From the NCBI RefSeq assembly GCF_900142825.1, contig NZ_FRCH01000005.1, forward strand, positions 109,533-173,532: 64,000 nucleotides of DNA, written 5' to 3'. The stretch's first letter is position 1. Each line of letters opens with the position of its first letter. Of this stretch, positions 26,354 to 35,552 are shown piece by piece. The notes below the pieces were generated by a model. That model saw nothing but the letters and a program-made list of their open reading frames with translations. It had not been told where the DNA came from and did no database searches. A program made the translations under genes and the position numbers. The DNA is from Rhodanobacter sp. OK091 (GTDB taxonomy: Bacteria; Pseudomonadota; Gammaproteobacteria; Xanthomonadales; Rhodanobacteraceae).

Positions 26354-26853
26354 GGGAATCACCCCGTCAGTCAATGCCGTAAGCGTGCTGCCGCGCGCAG
26401 CGGCACACGTCCCCGATCGCAAGCGGCCCGACCCGCGATCTTCGACACCCCCTTCCGGCCCCCGACAGCGACAGCAAACCTTCGTGGGCAAGCGTCGCCA
26501 AGACGAAGACCGGCGACCGGCCGGCCCTCTCCAACAAGCCAGAGTGTCCTCCTGCCTCGGCCGGCGCGAAAGTGCCCGTTCGCCCCCCGAACGGCTGGCA
26601 CTCCGAAGCCTCACCAAGAGGCGGCATGAAGCTGGATCCCAAATGCCGGATCAGCCTGGCGGTACCGTCATCGGCATGCCCGCTTTCACCGGAAGGCCGC
26701 GCCACGTCGCACGTCTTCCGCAGGGCGATCTGTCGTCGTCGCTGTAGGAGCGCGCTGGCGGGCGATTTTGAATCTCTCCTAGCCGACGATCAGAGCAGGA
26801 GCATCGCCCGCTAGCGAGCTCCTACCTAAAGGCGGGTGTTCGCATCCAGATCT
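26354..26853. other. Intergenic stretch without a supported gene
   Basis: About 500 bases between the membrane protein and the dgo-operon transporter. The only structure I see is the paired REP-like element at 26744-26824. Open frames here are Arg/Pro-rich and look like chance frames in GC-rich DNA. Confidence 0.6.
26744..26824. repeat. Inverted REP pair (TAGGAGCGCGC family)
   Basis: TAGGAGCGCGCTGGCGGGCG (from 26744, arm to 26765) and its near-complement ending CGAGCTCCTA (26803-26824) form a 22-bp inverted pair with two mismatches around a 37-base centre. The TAGGAGC...GCGCGAT type is a widespread extragenic repeat of Pseudomonas and Xanthomonas relatives. It sits just downstream of the dgo operon and may shape its 3' end. 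Confidence 0.8.
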
Positions 26854-28242
26854 TTACTGCCCGATCTCACGCAGCGGTTTGCCCGACATCAGGTTGCGTT
26901 CGATCTGCTCCAGCGTGACGTTCTTCGTTTCGGGGATCAGCCAGAAGGTGATTACCAGGAACAACACGTTGAGCCCCGCATAGAGCCAGAACGTCGCCGC
27001 GTTGCCGATGCCGTTGAGCAGGCTCAGGAAGGTCACGCCGACGATCATGTTGGCGATCCAGTTGGTGAAGGTCGAACAGCCGATGCCGAAGTCGCGGCCC
27101 TTCAGCGGCTGCACTTCCGAGCACAGCGTCCAGATCAGCGGGCCGGCCGACATCGCGAAACCGACGATGAAGGTCAGCAGCATCACTACGGTGAACATCT
27201 GCTCGACATGCGTCCTGATGCCCAGATGCATCATCGTGCCGACCACACCCAGGCCCAGCGCCATCACGGTGAAACCGATATACAGAATCGGCTTGCGGCC
27301 GAGTCTGTCGACCAGCCCGATAGCGATGAAGGTGGCCAGTACGTTGGTCAGGCCCACGATCGCGGTGAACCACATCTGCGATTCAGTGTTGTAGCCCATC
27401 CCTTCGAAGATGCGCGGCGCGTAGTACATCACCACGTTCATGCCGGTGAATTGCTGCATCACCTGCAGCAGCACGCCCAGTCCTACCGAGCGGCGGAAGT
27501 TGCTGTTCTGCTGGAACAGGTGCCAACCGCGCTGCGGCGTCTTCAGCTGCTCCTCGATGTCGGCCACTTCGTGCGCCACGTGCACGGCATCGCCGCGCAG
27601 ACGGGTCAATACATCGATCGCTTCGGCCTTGCGTCCGCGCATCATCAGCCAACGAGGGCTGTCCGGCAGCAGCAACACGCCCAGCAGGAACAGCGCGCCG
27701 GGAATCGCGATGATGCCCAGCATCCAGCGCCAGTTGCCGCTGTAGCTGAAGGCGGTGTCGGACAGGAACGCGACCAGGATGCCGACGGTGATCATCAGCT
27801 GGTAGGTGGAGATCATCGCGCCACGAATGCGCTCGGGCGCCACCTCGGCCAGATACAGCGGCGCGGTGAAGGTGGCCACGCCGATGGCCAGGCCAAGCAC
27901 GAAGCGCGCGCCGATCAGGGTCGCCGGCGACCACGCCCAGCCGCTCAGCAACGAACCAGCCACGAACAATGTCGCGGCGAGTATCAACGAGCGTTTGCGG
28001 CCCAGCGCGGCGGACATCCAGCCGGCTGCCAGCGCACCGGCGGCGGCGCCCAGCATCATCATGCTGACGATCCATTCGATAGTCCGGTCATCGACCCGGA
28101 ACTCGGCCTGGATGAAATGCGTGGCGCCGGAAATGACGCCGATGTCGAGGCCGAACATCAGTCCCGCCAGCGCCGCCAGCACACACGTGAAGATGGTCGC
28201 CGCCATCGGATGGGCTTTGATCGGTTCCGCAATGGTGTTCAT
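26854..28242 (-). CDS. galP: MFS sugar:H+ symporter (GalP-like)
   Basis: 462-residue twelve-helix transporter of the sugar-porter family, the likely galactose importer of this operon. Motifs: first-helix LAGLMFGLDIGVISG, the loop 2-3 motif GRKRSL, PERIRGAMIS-type RxxG after helix 4, LPDSPRWLMMRGR after helix 6, QQFTGMNVVMYYAP in helix 7, the VDRLGRKPIL repeat of the loop motif, and PETKNVTLEQIE at the C-terminus. All are as in E. coli GalP/AraE. The ATG overlaps the stop of the lactonase gene by four bases (ATGA), so it is the last gene of a seven-gene operon. The exact sugar is inferred from context. Confidence 0.9.
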   Translation of the reverse strand: MNTIAEPIKAHPMAATIFTCVLAALAGLMFGLDIGVISGATHFIQAEFRVDDRTIEWIVSMMMLGAAAGALAAGWMSAALGRKRSLILAATLFVAGSLLSGWAWSPATLIGARFVLGLAIGVATFTAPLYLAEVAPERIRGAMISTYQLMITVGILVAFLSDTAFSYSGNWRWMLGIIAIPGALFLLGVLLLPDSPRWLMMRGRKAEAIDVLTRLRGDAVHVAHEVADIEEQLKTPQRGWHLFQQNSNFRRSVGLGVLLQVMQQFTGMNVVMYYAPRIFEGMGYNTESQMWFTAIVGLTNVLATFIAIGLVDRLGRKPILYIGFTVMALGLGVVGTMMHLGIRTHVEQMFTVVMLLTFIVGFAMSAGPLIWTLCSEVQPLKGRDFGIGCSTFTNWIANMIVGVTFLSLLNGIGNAATFWLYAGLNVLFLVITFWLIPETKNVTLEQIERNLMSGKPLREIGQ

Positions 28243-29243
28243 GGATGGCTCCGAGTGGAAGTTGCACCGCGTCGCGGTGCCGGGGATTGCGATTCTTTGT
28301 GAGGATCGTCGGGTGAGTCGTCGTGGCGTTCGCACGCAGCCACGCTGCGGGGCACGCCGGCAAACCGCGGTTCCGGCAGGCCTTGCACCGGCGACGGAAC
28401 GCGGAACAGATGGCCGGCCTGCGGGTCTTCGCGCTGAGCCTGCGCGGACAGACCATCGCGGGCGCTGGTGATGTACAGCGTGTCCAGCGCGGTACCGCCG
28501 AGTGCGGGCCGGGTCGGCTGCCGTGCAGGCACGGTCACCACCAGGTCCTGGACTCCGTCCGGCGTGTAGCGCACGACGCGGCCCATGCCCCATTGCGCGT
28601 TCCACAAGCCGCCGGCGGCATCCACCGTGGATCCGTCCGGCTCGCCGTCCATAGCGCGTAGATCCAGCCAGTCCTCGGCGAGGCCGACACTGCCGTCGAC
28701 GGCATAGGTGCAGCGCTGGATGACCCGCCTGGGCGAGTCGCAGAAATACATCGTGCGTCCGTCGGGGCTGAACGCCAGGCTGTTGGAAATCGCCACGTGG
28801 CCGAGATCGAGCCGATGCAGCGAGAGATCCGCATCGAAGCGGTAGAAACTGCCGACGGGTTTTTTCGGGCCGCCATCGTGCGGCTCGTGCAAGGTACCGA
28901 ACACAAACCGACCTTCGCGATCGCAGACACCATCGTTCAGACGTGTGGGCAGCTCCGCCTCGACCTCGCACAACGGCTCCAGCGCACCGCTGGGCAGGTG
29001 CAGAAAGGCGAGGCGGCTGGCCAGGCCCAGCAGCAGCCAATCGTCGCGCTCGCACAGCGCGAACGAGGCCAACCGCTCGGGCATCGGCCAGGTTTCGGTG
29101 CTGCCGGTCGCGGGGTGATGGCGCCACAACATGGACGCCTGGATATCGGTCCAGTACAGCGCCTGCGCACGCGGACACCACAGGATGCCTTCACCCAGCA
29201 GATTGCCCGCATCGAGTGCGCTGCTGGCGACGAGGCCGCTCAC
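28239..29243 (-). CDS. SMP-30/gluconolactonase-family sugar lactonase
   Basis: 334-residue calcium/zinc-dependent lactonase, here most likely D-galactono-lactonase acting in the cytoplasm after the SDR. The six-bladed propeller family is shown by GEGILWCPRAQALYWTDI (metal-ligand Glu18), LNDGVCDREGRFVFGT (Asn103), AISNSLAFSPDGRTMYFCDS (Asn and Asp ligands in the third site) and EPDGSTVDAAGGLWNAQW. The GTG start at 29243 overlaps the SDR stop codon (GTGA) and the stop overlaps the transporter ATG, showing tight coupling. The C-terminal 35 residues are proline/basic-rich and probably disordered. Confidence 0.9.
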   Translation of the reverse strand: MSGLVASSALDAGNLLGEGILWCPRAQALYWTDIQASMLWRHHPATGSTETWPMPERLASFALCERDDWLLLGLASRLAFLHLPSGALEPLCEVEAELPTRLNDGVCDREGRFVFGTLHEPHDGGPKKPVGSFYRFDADLSLHRLDLGHVAISNSLAFSPDGRTMYFCDSPRRVIQRCTYAVDGSVGLAEDWLDLRAMDGEPDGSTVDAAGGLWNAQWGMGRVVRYTPDGVQDLVVTVPARQPTRPALGGTALDTLYITSARDGLSAQAQREDPQAGHLFRVPSPVQGLPEPRFAGVPRSVAACERHDDSPDDPHKESQSPAPRRGATSTRSHP

Positions 29244-30004
29244 ACCCAACCGCCGTCGACGATGAAGTCCTGGCCGGTGCACATGCTGCTGTCGTCGGCC
29301 GCGAGAAACAGCGCGGCGCGGGCCAGGTCGGGCGCCATCAGATGATCGGGCAGGCACTGCCGGCGGGCGATCTCCGCTTCGCCTTCCGCATCGAGCCACA
29401 GCTCGCGCTGCTTGTCGGTGATCACCCAGCCCGGCACCAGACAGTTGATGCGGATGCGGTCGCGACCGAGCGAACGCGCCAGACCGTTGACCAGTCCGCG
29501 CACGCCAGCCTTGGCCATGGCATACATCGGGTAACCGTCGTTCTTGATCATCCAGCCGGTCGAGCCCAGGCAGATCACCGAACCGCCGCCCAGCGCGCGC
29601 ATGTCCTCGACCACCGCCTGGGTGGCGAAATACTGATGGCGCAGATTGACCGCGATACTGCGCTCGAAATCCGCCGCGGTGGTACCGCCCAGCGCATGGC
29701 GCACGTCGTTGGCCGCATTGTTGATCAGCACCCCGATCGGGCCGAGACGCGTGCGGGCTTCGGCTATCGCCGCATCCAACGCGTCAAGATCCGTGACATC
29801 GCAGCGCAAATACAACGGCGCGTGCGCCACGTCGCCCAGACCGCGCTGCAAGGCATCGGCGCCGGTATTGTCGATGTCGAGGAACGCCACCCGCGCGCCC
29901 TGCTGCGCAAAGGCCGCGACGAACGCGGCGCCGATGCCGGTGGCGCCACCGGTGATGAGTACCGTGCGATCGACGAGGCTGGGGTAACAGGCAAAAGCGG
30001 ACAT
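29240..30004 (-). CDS. SDR sugar dehydrogenase (probable D-galactose 1-dehydrogenase)
   Basis: 254-residue classical short-chain dehydrogenase. The cofactor loop is TGGATGIG (18-25), the NNAAND motif lies at 95-100, and the catalytic residues are Ser148, Tyr161 and Lys165 (YAMAK). Asp43 after the second strand favours NAD+. In this operon the expected reaction is oxidation of D-galactose to the lactone, feeding the adjoining lactonase and galactonate dehydratase. L-arabinose or D-fucose as extra substrates cannot be excluded, since related SDRs are promiscuous. The start is taken at MSAFACYPSL, 32 bases after dgoD. Confidence 0.87.
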   Translation of the reverse strand: MSAFACYPSLVDRTVLITGGATGIGAAFVAAFAQQGARVAFLDIDNTGADALQRGLGDVAHAPLYLRCDVTDLDALDAAIAEARTRLGPIGVLINNAANDVRHALGGTTAADFERSIAVNLRHQYFATQAVVEDMRALGGGSVICLGSTGWMIKNDGYPMYAMAKAGVRGLVNGLARSLGRDRIRINCLVPGWVITDKQRELWLDAEGEAEIARRQCLPDHLMAPDLARAALFLAADDSSMCTGQDFIVDGGWV

Positions 30005-30036
30005 GGCGTGTGTTCCGGGATCGGTGTGTCGGGCGC

Positions 30037-31185
30037 TTACCATTCGGCGACACTGCCGTCGGCGTGGCGCCAGATCGGATTGCGCCAGCGATGACCGACT
30101 TTCGCGCGCTCGGCAACGTATTCCTCGTTGACGCTGATGCCCAGGCCGGGCCCGTTCGGAATGCTGACGAAGCCGTCGTCGTAGGCAAACACGCTACGGT
30201 CGCTGACATAGTCGAGCAGATCGTTGCTGGCGTTGTAGTGGATACCCAGGCTCTGCTCCTGGATGAAGGCGTTGTGGCATACGCCATCGAGTTGCAGGTT
30301 CGCCGCCAACGCGATCGGGCCCAACGGGCAATGCAATGCCAGCGCGACATCGTAGGCCTCGGCCATCGCCGCGATCTTGCGCGTTTCGGTGATGCCGCCG
30401 GCATGCGACGGATCGGGCTGGATGATGTCGACGCCGCCGATCGCCAGCACGCGTTTGAAGTCGTAGCGCGAATACAGCCGCTCACCCAGCGCGATCGGCG
30501 CCGGGGCGATCGCGGCCAGTTCGGGTATCGCCTCGAGATGGTCGGACAGCACCGGCTCCTCGATGAACATCAATTTGAACGGCGCCAGTTCGCGCATCAG
30601 CACCTTGGCCATCGGCTTGTGCACGCGGCCGTGGAAATCCAGCCCCAGGCCGATATGGGGCCCCACCGCGTCGCGCACGGCCTGCACGTTTTCCAGCACG
30701 CGCTCGACCTTGTCGTAGGTGTCGACAAACTGCAGTTCCTCGGTGGCGTTCATCTTCACCGCGGTGAAGCCGCGTGCGACCGCATCGACCGCGGCCTTGG
30801 CGGTATCGGACGGACGGTCGCCGCCGATCCACGAGTAGACGCGAATGCGCGAACGCACCGGGCCGCCCAGCAACACGTGGATCGGCTGGCCGAGATCCTT
30901 GCCCTTGATGTCCCACAGCGCCTGATCGATTCCGGCGATGGCGCTCATCAGCACCGGGCCGCCGCGGTAGAAGCCGCCGCGATACATCAGGCTCCACAGG
31001 TCTTCGACGTGGCGCGGGTCCTTGCCGACCAGGTAGTCGCCCAGTTCGTCGACGGCGGCCGCCACGGTATGCGCGCGCCCCTCGACCACCGGCTCGCCCC
31101 AACCGCTGATGCCTTCGTCGGTGTCGATGCGCACGAACAGCCAGCGCGGCGGAACCAGATAAGTGGTGAGACTGGTGATCTTCAT
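30037..31185 (-). CDS. dgoD: D-galactonate dehydratase
   Basis: Enolase-superfamily enzyme that converts D-galactonate to 2-keto-3-deoxy-galactonate. The 382-residue length equals that of E. coli DgoD and the active-site residues fall at the same numbers: Mg2+ ligands Asp183, Glu209 and Glu235, catalytic His185 in DFHGR and His285 in LHCPLGP. The start at [13 protein letters not shown] is therefore secure. It lies between the aldolase gene (19 bases upstream) and the SDR gene (32 bases downstream). Confidence 0.95.
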   Translation of the reverse strand: MKITSLTTYLVPPRWLFVRIDTDEGISGWGEPVVEGRAHTVAAAVDELGDYLVGKDPRHVEDLWSLMYRGGFYRGGPVLMSAIAGIDQALWDIKGKDLGQPIHVLLGGPVRSRIRVYSWIGGDRPSDTAKAAVDAVARGFTAVKMNATEELQFVDTYDKVERVLENVQAVRDAVGPHIGLGLDFHGRVHKPMAKVLMRELAPFKLMFIEEPVLSDHLEAIPELAAIAPAPIALGERLYSRYDFKRVLAIGGVDIIQPDPSHAGGITETRKIAAMAEAYDVALALHCPLGPIALAANLQLDGVCHNAFIQEQSLGIHYNASNDLLDYVSDRSVFAYDDGFVSIPNGPGLGISVNEEYVAERAKVGHRWRNPIWRHADGSVAEW

Positions 31186-31204
31186 GCGCGTTGCGTATCC
31201 CTGG

Positions 31205-31831
31205 TTATGGCTGATTGCATGACGTCCATGCGCTGGCGAAGGCGCGAGCCGCGTCGGCGACATCGGCGACGCTGCGCCCCGGTGCGTACAAGGCCGACCC
31301 GATGCCGAAGCCGGAAGCGCCGGCGCGGCGATAGCCGTCCATATTTTCCGGGCTGATTCCACCCACCGGCAGCAGTGCCAGCTCCGGCGGCAGGATCGCT
31401 CGCCAGGCTCGCAGCACGGACGGCGTGACGAGTTCCGCGGGAAACGCCTTCAGCGCATGGGCGCCGGCGCGCAGCGCGGCGAAGGCTTCGGTCGGCGTGG
31501 ATACGCCGGGCACGCAGAACAGACCGGCACGGCACGCTGCCGCGATCACGGCGGTATCGGCATGCGGCATCACGATCAGCCGGCCGCCGGCCGCGGCGAC
31601 CTCGGCCACCGCGTCGGCATGCAGGACGGTACCCGCGCCGATCAGGCAGCGATCGCCGAGGGCATCTGCCAGCAGGCGGATGCTTTCCAACGGCTGCGGC
31701 GAGTTCAGCGGCACTTCGAGCATGCGGAAGCCCGCGTCCGCGATGGCGCTGCCGACGGCCACCGCTTCCTGCGGGCGCAGTCCGCGCAGGATGGCAATCA
31801 GGGGCAGCGGTTCCAGCCACTGGCTAAACAT
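31205..31831 (-). CDS. dgoA: 2-dehydro-3-deoxy-6-phosphogalactonate aldolase
   Basis: Class I aldolase of the KDPG/KDPGal family, cleaving KDPGal to pyruvate and D-glyceraldehyde 3-phosphate. It has 208 residues. The catalytic Glu39 lies in MLEVPLNSP, and the Schiff-base Lys128 in [14 protein letters not shown] and [13 protein letters not shown] form the phosphate-binding end of the barrel. The ATG follows the dgoK stop with no gap and is preceded by GGAGG inside dgoK. Confidence 0.95.
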   Translation of the reverse strand: MFSQWLEPLPLIAILRGLRPQEAVAVGSAIADAGFRMLEVPLNSPQPLESIRLLADALGDRCLIGAGTVLHADAVAEVAAAGGRLIVMPHADTAVIAAACRAGLFCVPGVSTPTEAFAALRAGAHALKAFPAELVTPSVLRAWRAILPPELALLPVGGISPENMDGYRRAGASGFGIGSALYAPGRSVADVADAARAFASAWTSCNQP

Positions 31832-32773
31832 TCAATATCCTCCGCGGGCAAAAGTGGACTGACCGACCAGCGCCGCCACGTGGGCGATGCGCCATAGACC
31901 GTGCGCCGATGCGTCGGCGACCGTATCGGGTTCGGCGAGCTGGAACACCGACGCCGCGCGCCGGTAACGCGCGCACAGCAATTCATCGCCGATCAGCAGC
32001 GGCGGTGTCTGTGCATTGATCCAGCCCAGCGCCAGGGCTGCACGCCATTCCTCGCCAATCAGCAGGCCGGAGAGATAGTCCGGCACGGCGGCCAGCGCCA
32101 GGCGGCCTTCGAGCACCAGCGCACGCGCGGAGAACAGCCGCGTCAACATGCCGGCGGTACCGCTGTTGCGGGCCTCGCGCACGCCGGCATCGAACGCATC
32201 GGTGCCGTCTGGCGAAGTACCCGCCTCGGCGATACCGGCGCCGAGAATCGAATGTTCGCGCAGTACCGCATAGAGCTCGCCCGTCATCATGGTGGCCAGA
32301 CGCACGATGCGTCCGTCGCGCACTTCGATCCACTTGCTGTGCGTGCCGGGCAACAGCAAGCGCGCGTGACCGTGCAGTTCGGGACGCAACGCCAGTGCGC
32401 CGATCGCCTGGGTTTCCTCGCCGCGCATCATGTCGACGGCGGCGCCGTCGCGTACCCCGGGAACAATGCCGACCTCGCGGCCGTCCGCGCTGCGCACGCT
32501 GACGATGCCGGCGACCAGCGCGTCGACGTCGGCAGGTGTGTCGACGTAGGGCACTTCGCGCCAGCCCTGGCGGCTGCCGACCATGCCGGCCGCAAGCACC
32601 GGCACACGCGGCCAGCCGTCGCAGATCGATGCCAGCGCGGCGTCGAAACCACCTTGCGGAAGATGACGGATGCCCCAGGGCCGGCTGCGCGTCTCGTGCA
32701 CGGCGCCATCGCTGTCGAACAGCATCGCGCGCAATCGCGAGGTTCCCCAGTCAAGACCGATCAACCAGTGCAT
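31832..32773 (-). CDS. dgoK: 2-dehydro-3-deoxygalactonokinase
   Basis: Phosphorylates 2-keto-3-deoxy-galactonate at C6 using ATP. It is a 313-residue ASKHA-fold kinase beginning MHWLIGLDWGTSRLRAML (phosphate-1 loop DWGTS). It contains ILGAGIAEAG-like sequence, the DgoK-typical segments GMVGSRQGWREVPYV and LLLPGTHSKWIEV, and the late ALGWINAQTPPLLIGDELL. The Met at 32773 is supported by GAAGG eight bases upstream and leaves a four-base gap after the regulator gene. The upstream 12 codons of the open frame would overlap the regulator. Confidence 0.93.
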   Translation of the reverse strand: MHWLIGLDWGTSRLRAMLFDSDGAVHETRSRPWGIRHLPQGGFDAALASICDGWPRVPVLAAGMVGSRQGWREVPYVDTPADVDALVAGIVSVRSADGREVGIVPGVRDGAAVDMMRGEETQAIGALALRPELHGHARLLLPGTHSKWIEVRDGRIVRLATMMTGELYAVLREHSILGAGIAEAGTSPDGTDAFDAGVREARNSGTAGMLTRLFSARALVLEGRLALAAVPDYLSGLLIGEEWRAALALGWINAQTPPLLIGDELLCARYRRAASVFQLAEPDTVADASAHGLWRIAHVAALVGQSTFARGGY

Positions 32774-32777
32774 GACG

Positions 32778-33578
32778 TCAAACCTTCGCGCCGCGGCGGC
32801 GCTTTTCAATGTTCGCGCGCGAATCGTCCACCATGCGCAGCATGGCCCGGCGCGCCGCGTCTGGCTGGCGCCGGCGGATCGCCTCCAGCACCTTCTGGTG
32901 ATGCGGCAGGGAATATTTGAAATCCTTGGCGGTGCGTGCCGACAGCACGAAGAACGTACCCAGGGCAGTCTCGATCACCGAGAACAGCGAGGCCATCAAT
33001 TCGTTGTTGGTGGCATTGAGCACCGCTTCGTGGAAGGCGAGATCCGCCTGGGCCCAGTCGTCCAGGTCCTTCGCCGCCGCCATGGCCGCATAGGCGGCAT
33101 CCAACCGTTCGAGCTGCTCTACGCTGCAGCGCACGGCCGCCGCCGCGGCTGCGGCCGGCTCGATCACTTCGCGCATCTCCACCAGCTTGCGCACGAAATC
33201 CTCGGTGGGCATCAACGCGCAGCGCCACGCCAGCACATCCGCATCCAGTTGGTGCCAGAAACGCGGATCACGCACACGCGTGCCGACCTTCGGTCGCGAC
33301 TCCACCAGACCCTTGGCCGAAAGCACCTTCATCGCTTCGCGCAAGGCGGTGCGGCTCACCTGCATCTGGTCGGCCAGGGCTTCCTCGCGCGGAAGCAGCT
33401 CGCCGGGGCGCAATTCGCCGCCGACGATGCGCTGGCCGAGCTCGTGCAACACATGACCGTGCAGATTGCGCGGCGGCGAGGAGCCGGGCACGCGGCGGCG
33501 CGGCGGCGCCGCACGGACGCCGGTCGCGGCTGCCTTCGGTGCCGGCGGGGTGAGATCCTTCGTTGGTTTATTTGTCAT
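32778..33578 (-). CDS. dgoR: GntR/FadR-family repressor of the galactonate operon
   Basis: 266-residue transcription factor and first gene of the operon. After a 38-residue basic, proline-rich N-terminal extension comes a winged helix-turn-helix (about 40-105: LHGHVLHELGQRIVGGELRPGE, VSRTALREAMKVLSAKGLVESRPKVGTRV). An FCD effector domain (about 118-250) follows, with metal ligands in DLAFHEAVLNATNN and PHHQKVLEAI. Position and family match E. coli DgoR. Its start codon lies in the centre of a TTGT-NNN-ACAA operator-like site. A close paralogue without the long extension is encoded at 51430-52149. Confidence 0.9.
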   Translation of the reverse strand: MTNKPTKDLTPPAPKAAATGVRAAPPRRRVPGSSPPRNLHGHVLHELGQRIVGGELRPGELLPREEALADQMQVSRTALREAMKVLSAKGLVESRPKVGTRVRDPRFWHQLDADVLAWRCALMPTEDFVRKLVEMREVIEPAAAAAAAVRCSVEQLERLDAAYAAMAAAKDLDDWAQADLAFHEAVLNATNNELMASLFSVIETALGTFFVLSARTAKDFKYSLPHHQKVLEAIRRRQPDAARRAMLRMVDDSRANIEKRRRGAKV

Positions 33579-33582
33579 ACAA
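33572..33582. promoter_or_regulatory. Putative GntR operator over the dgoR start codon
   Basis: TTGTCATACAA, the TTGT-NNN-ACAA pattern expected for FadR-type regulators. The central CAT is the complement of the dgoR ATG. Upstream context GTTTATTTGTC is shared with the site at 45234. Confidence 0.5.
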
Positions 33583-34058
33583 GTGGTTTATATCAGACCA
33601 TGGAGACAGCGTCATTGTTCGATGGATTCCCCAAGCGCCGTGCGGCATCGGCGAGTGATGGCCCGTGAGCCCCCAAAGACGAGGCTTAACCGCCATTCTG
33701 GCCACCCCAAGTTGCTGCAATGCGTCAACGCCTTTCGTTCCGTCACTGGTGCCGTGGCTGCGATGGCCGTCGTCGTTAGTTTGATGATTTTTATATTGTA
33801 CTACAATATGACTGCATTCGATCACATCTCGTCTCGATGGCAGCTGAACACGAAGGTGGTCTCATAAAACGAGTGCACCTACCTCCGCGCCGCTGCGGAT
33901 CGACCTCGCAGGTGGCGCACACGCGCTCGACATCGACTATCTCCAGGTGGCTGCTGGAACTACGCACGTGAACGATCCGGTCATCGCGCCTTGATGCAAC
34001 CGTCATCCAGCTGGGGCATCCTGATGCGCCATGTGATCCCTTCCACTGGAGCAAACCC
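33583..34058. other. Regulatory region between dgoR and the phosphoesterase gene
   Basis: About 475 bases between divergent genes. An AT-rich island at 33783-33812 holds the palindromic operator. No gene is supported here; the open frames crossing it contain no recognisable protein. The promoter of the plus-strand gene at 34059 should lie in its right half. Confidence 0.6.
33793..33809. promoter_or_regulatory. Putative DgoR operator, near-perfect palindrome
   Basis: ATATTGTACTACAATAT: two eight-base arms that are perfect complements around a single central base, with the TTGT-NNN-ACAA core at 33796-33806. It lies 215 bases upstream of dgoR in an AT-rich island and fits the main operator/promoter region of the dgo operon. 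Confidence 0.7.
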
Positions 34059-34922
34059 ATGCGCCCTTCCCGCTTGTTGCTGAGCGCCATCGCGATCGCC
34101 CTTCTCGGCCTGTCCGGCGCCACGCTGGCGACGCAAGTATTGCGCGTGATGACCTTCAACGTGCGCTATCCCAACCCGGACGATGGCGCGAATCGCTGGG
34201 AGCTGCGCCGCGACCTGATGGTGCGCACCATTCGCGAACAACATCCGGACGTGCTCGGCACCCAGGAGCTGTACAAGCTGCAAGGCGATTACCTGGTCAG
34301 CAAGCTGCCGCAGTACACCTGGTTCGGACTCGGCCGCTACGGCGACGATCGCGACGAGCACATGGGCGTGTTCTACCGCACCGATCGGCTGCGGCTGGTG
34401 GAATCGGGCAACTTCTGGCTGTCCGACACGCCGGATAAACCGGGCAGCATTACCTGGGGGCACCCGCTGCCGCGCATGGTCACCTGGGCGTTGTTCGAAG
34501 AGAAGGACAGCGGCCGCCGCTTCTATTACTACAACACCCACTTCCCCTATCGCGAGCAGGACGAGCCGGCGCGCACCCGCGCCGCGCAGGAAATCGTCGG
34601 GCGTCTCAAGACCTTGCCGGGCAACCTTCCGTTCGTGCTCACCGGTGACTTCAACACCACACCCGACAGCCAGGCCCATGCGCTGCTCACACAGACGCTG
34701 CAGGATGCGCGGATCAGCGCCGGCACGCGCAGCGGTCCCGAGGCCACCTTCCACGACTTCACCGGCAAGCCGGACCATCGCATCGACTGGATTCTCTACC
34801 GCGGCTTCCATGCCACCGCCGTGCACACCCTCACCACCGGCCAGGATGGCCGCTATCCATCGGATCACTTTCCGGTAAGTACCGAGCTCACCTGGGACGC
34901 CGCGTCCTCACCAGCCAAGTGA
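34059..34922 (+). CDS. Exported endonuclease/exonuclease/phosphatase-fold protein
   Basis: 287-residue exported hydrolase with a Sec signal peptide (cleavage near TLATQ, residue 25). It has the EEP fold motifs in order: VMTFNVRYPNPDD (Asn), DVLGTQELYK (metal Glu), YYNTHFPYREQ (His), LTGDFNTTPDS (Asp/Asn pair) and a final PSDHFPVS (Asp-His). This family contains phosphodiesterases, sphingomyelinases and nucleases; close relatives are often next to sugar-use genes. It is divergent from dgoR, but no operator-based link is proven. Confidence 0.9.
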   Translation: MRPSRLLLSAIAIALLGLSGATLATQVLRVMTFNVRYPNPDDGANRWELRRDLMVRTIREQHPDVLGTQELYKLQGDYLVSKLPQYTWFGLGRYGDDRDEHMGVFYRTDRLRLVESGNFWLSDTPDKPGSITWGHPLPRMVTWALFEEKDSGRRFYYYNTHFPYREQDEPARTRAAQEIVGRLKTLPGNLPFVLTGDFNTTPDSQAHALLTQTLQDARISAGTRSGPEATFHDFTGKPDHRIDWILYRGFHATAVHTLTTGQDGRYPSDHFPVSTELTWDAASSPAK

Positions 34923-35059
34923 GCCGTGGCCGTTTGTTGAACGTTCCGATGCAGATGCGCAGAGAAACAATGATCCGTTGAGACTTATGGCCGGTCGATT
35001 TTCGCCCCACCCGTTCGTCGTCAAGATGAGGGCTAGTCCTCTTCATCGGAAAAACCACC

Positions 35060-35506
35060 ATGGCAACCAACAGCCTCCGTCTCCATCGCGTTCTGCGCGC
35101 GCCGCCCGAGCGGGTCTACCGCGCCTTTCTCGAGGCCGATGCCATCGCCAAATGGCTGCCGCCGAACGGCTTCACCTGCAAGGTCCATCAGCTGGACGCG
35201 CGGGTCGGCGGCAGCTACCGGATGTCGTTCACCAACTTCTCCACCGGCAAAGGCCACAGCTTCGGCGGCACCTACCGGGAGCTCGTGCCGGGCGAACGCA
35301 TTCGCTACAACGACCGCTTCGACGATCCCAACCTGCCCGGCGAGATGACGACCACCATCACCTTCCGCGCCGTTTCCTGCGGCACCGAAATGGAAGTGGT
35401 GCAGGAAGGCCTGCCCGCCGTCATTCCGGTCGAGCAGTGCTACATGGGCTGGCAGGAATCGCTGGTACTGTTGGGCAAGCTCGTGGAGCCGGAAATTCCG
35501 GATTGA
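35060..35506 (+). CDS. AHSA1/SRPBCC-domain protein
   Basis: 148-residue START-like protein of the Activator-of-Hsp90 homologue group (AHSA1-like). It opens LHRVLRAPPERVYRAFLEADAIAKWLPPNGF and has GGSYRMSFTNF, ERIRYNDRFDDPNLPGEM and the C-terminal helix GWQESLVLLGKLVEPEI. These proteins bind small hydrophobic ligands; function unknown. A REP hairpin follows 47 bases after the stop codon. Confidence 0.9.
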   Translation: MATNSLRLHRVLRAPPERVYRAFLEADAIAKWLPPNGFTCKVHQLDARVGGSYRMSFTNFSTGKGHSFGGTYRELVPGERIRYNDRFDDPNLPGEMTTTITFRAVSCGTEMEVVQEGLPAVIPVEQCYMGWQESLVLLGKLVEPEIPD

Positions 35507-35552
35507 TTCTGCGCGGGACAAAACCTGGCCCTCAAAAACCCACGATTTTGAC

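Noticed and set aside
24983..26629. 548-codon plus-strand frame across the zinc-ribbon and membrane-protein genes
   Set aside because: Spans two unrelated genes and an intergenic gap and is His/Arg/Gln-rich, typical of a chance frame in GC-rich DNA.
28243..29181. N-terminal extension of the GalP-like transporter frame (775 codons in all)
   Set aside because: The upstream 313 codons overlap the lactonase gene out of frame and are low-complexity; the ATG at 28242 gives a normal-sized porter and an ATGA overlap.
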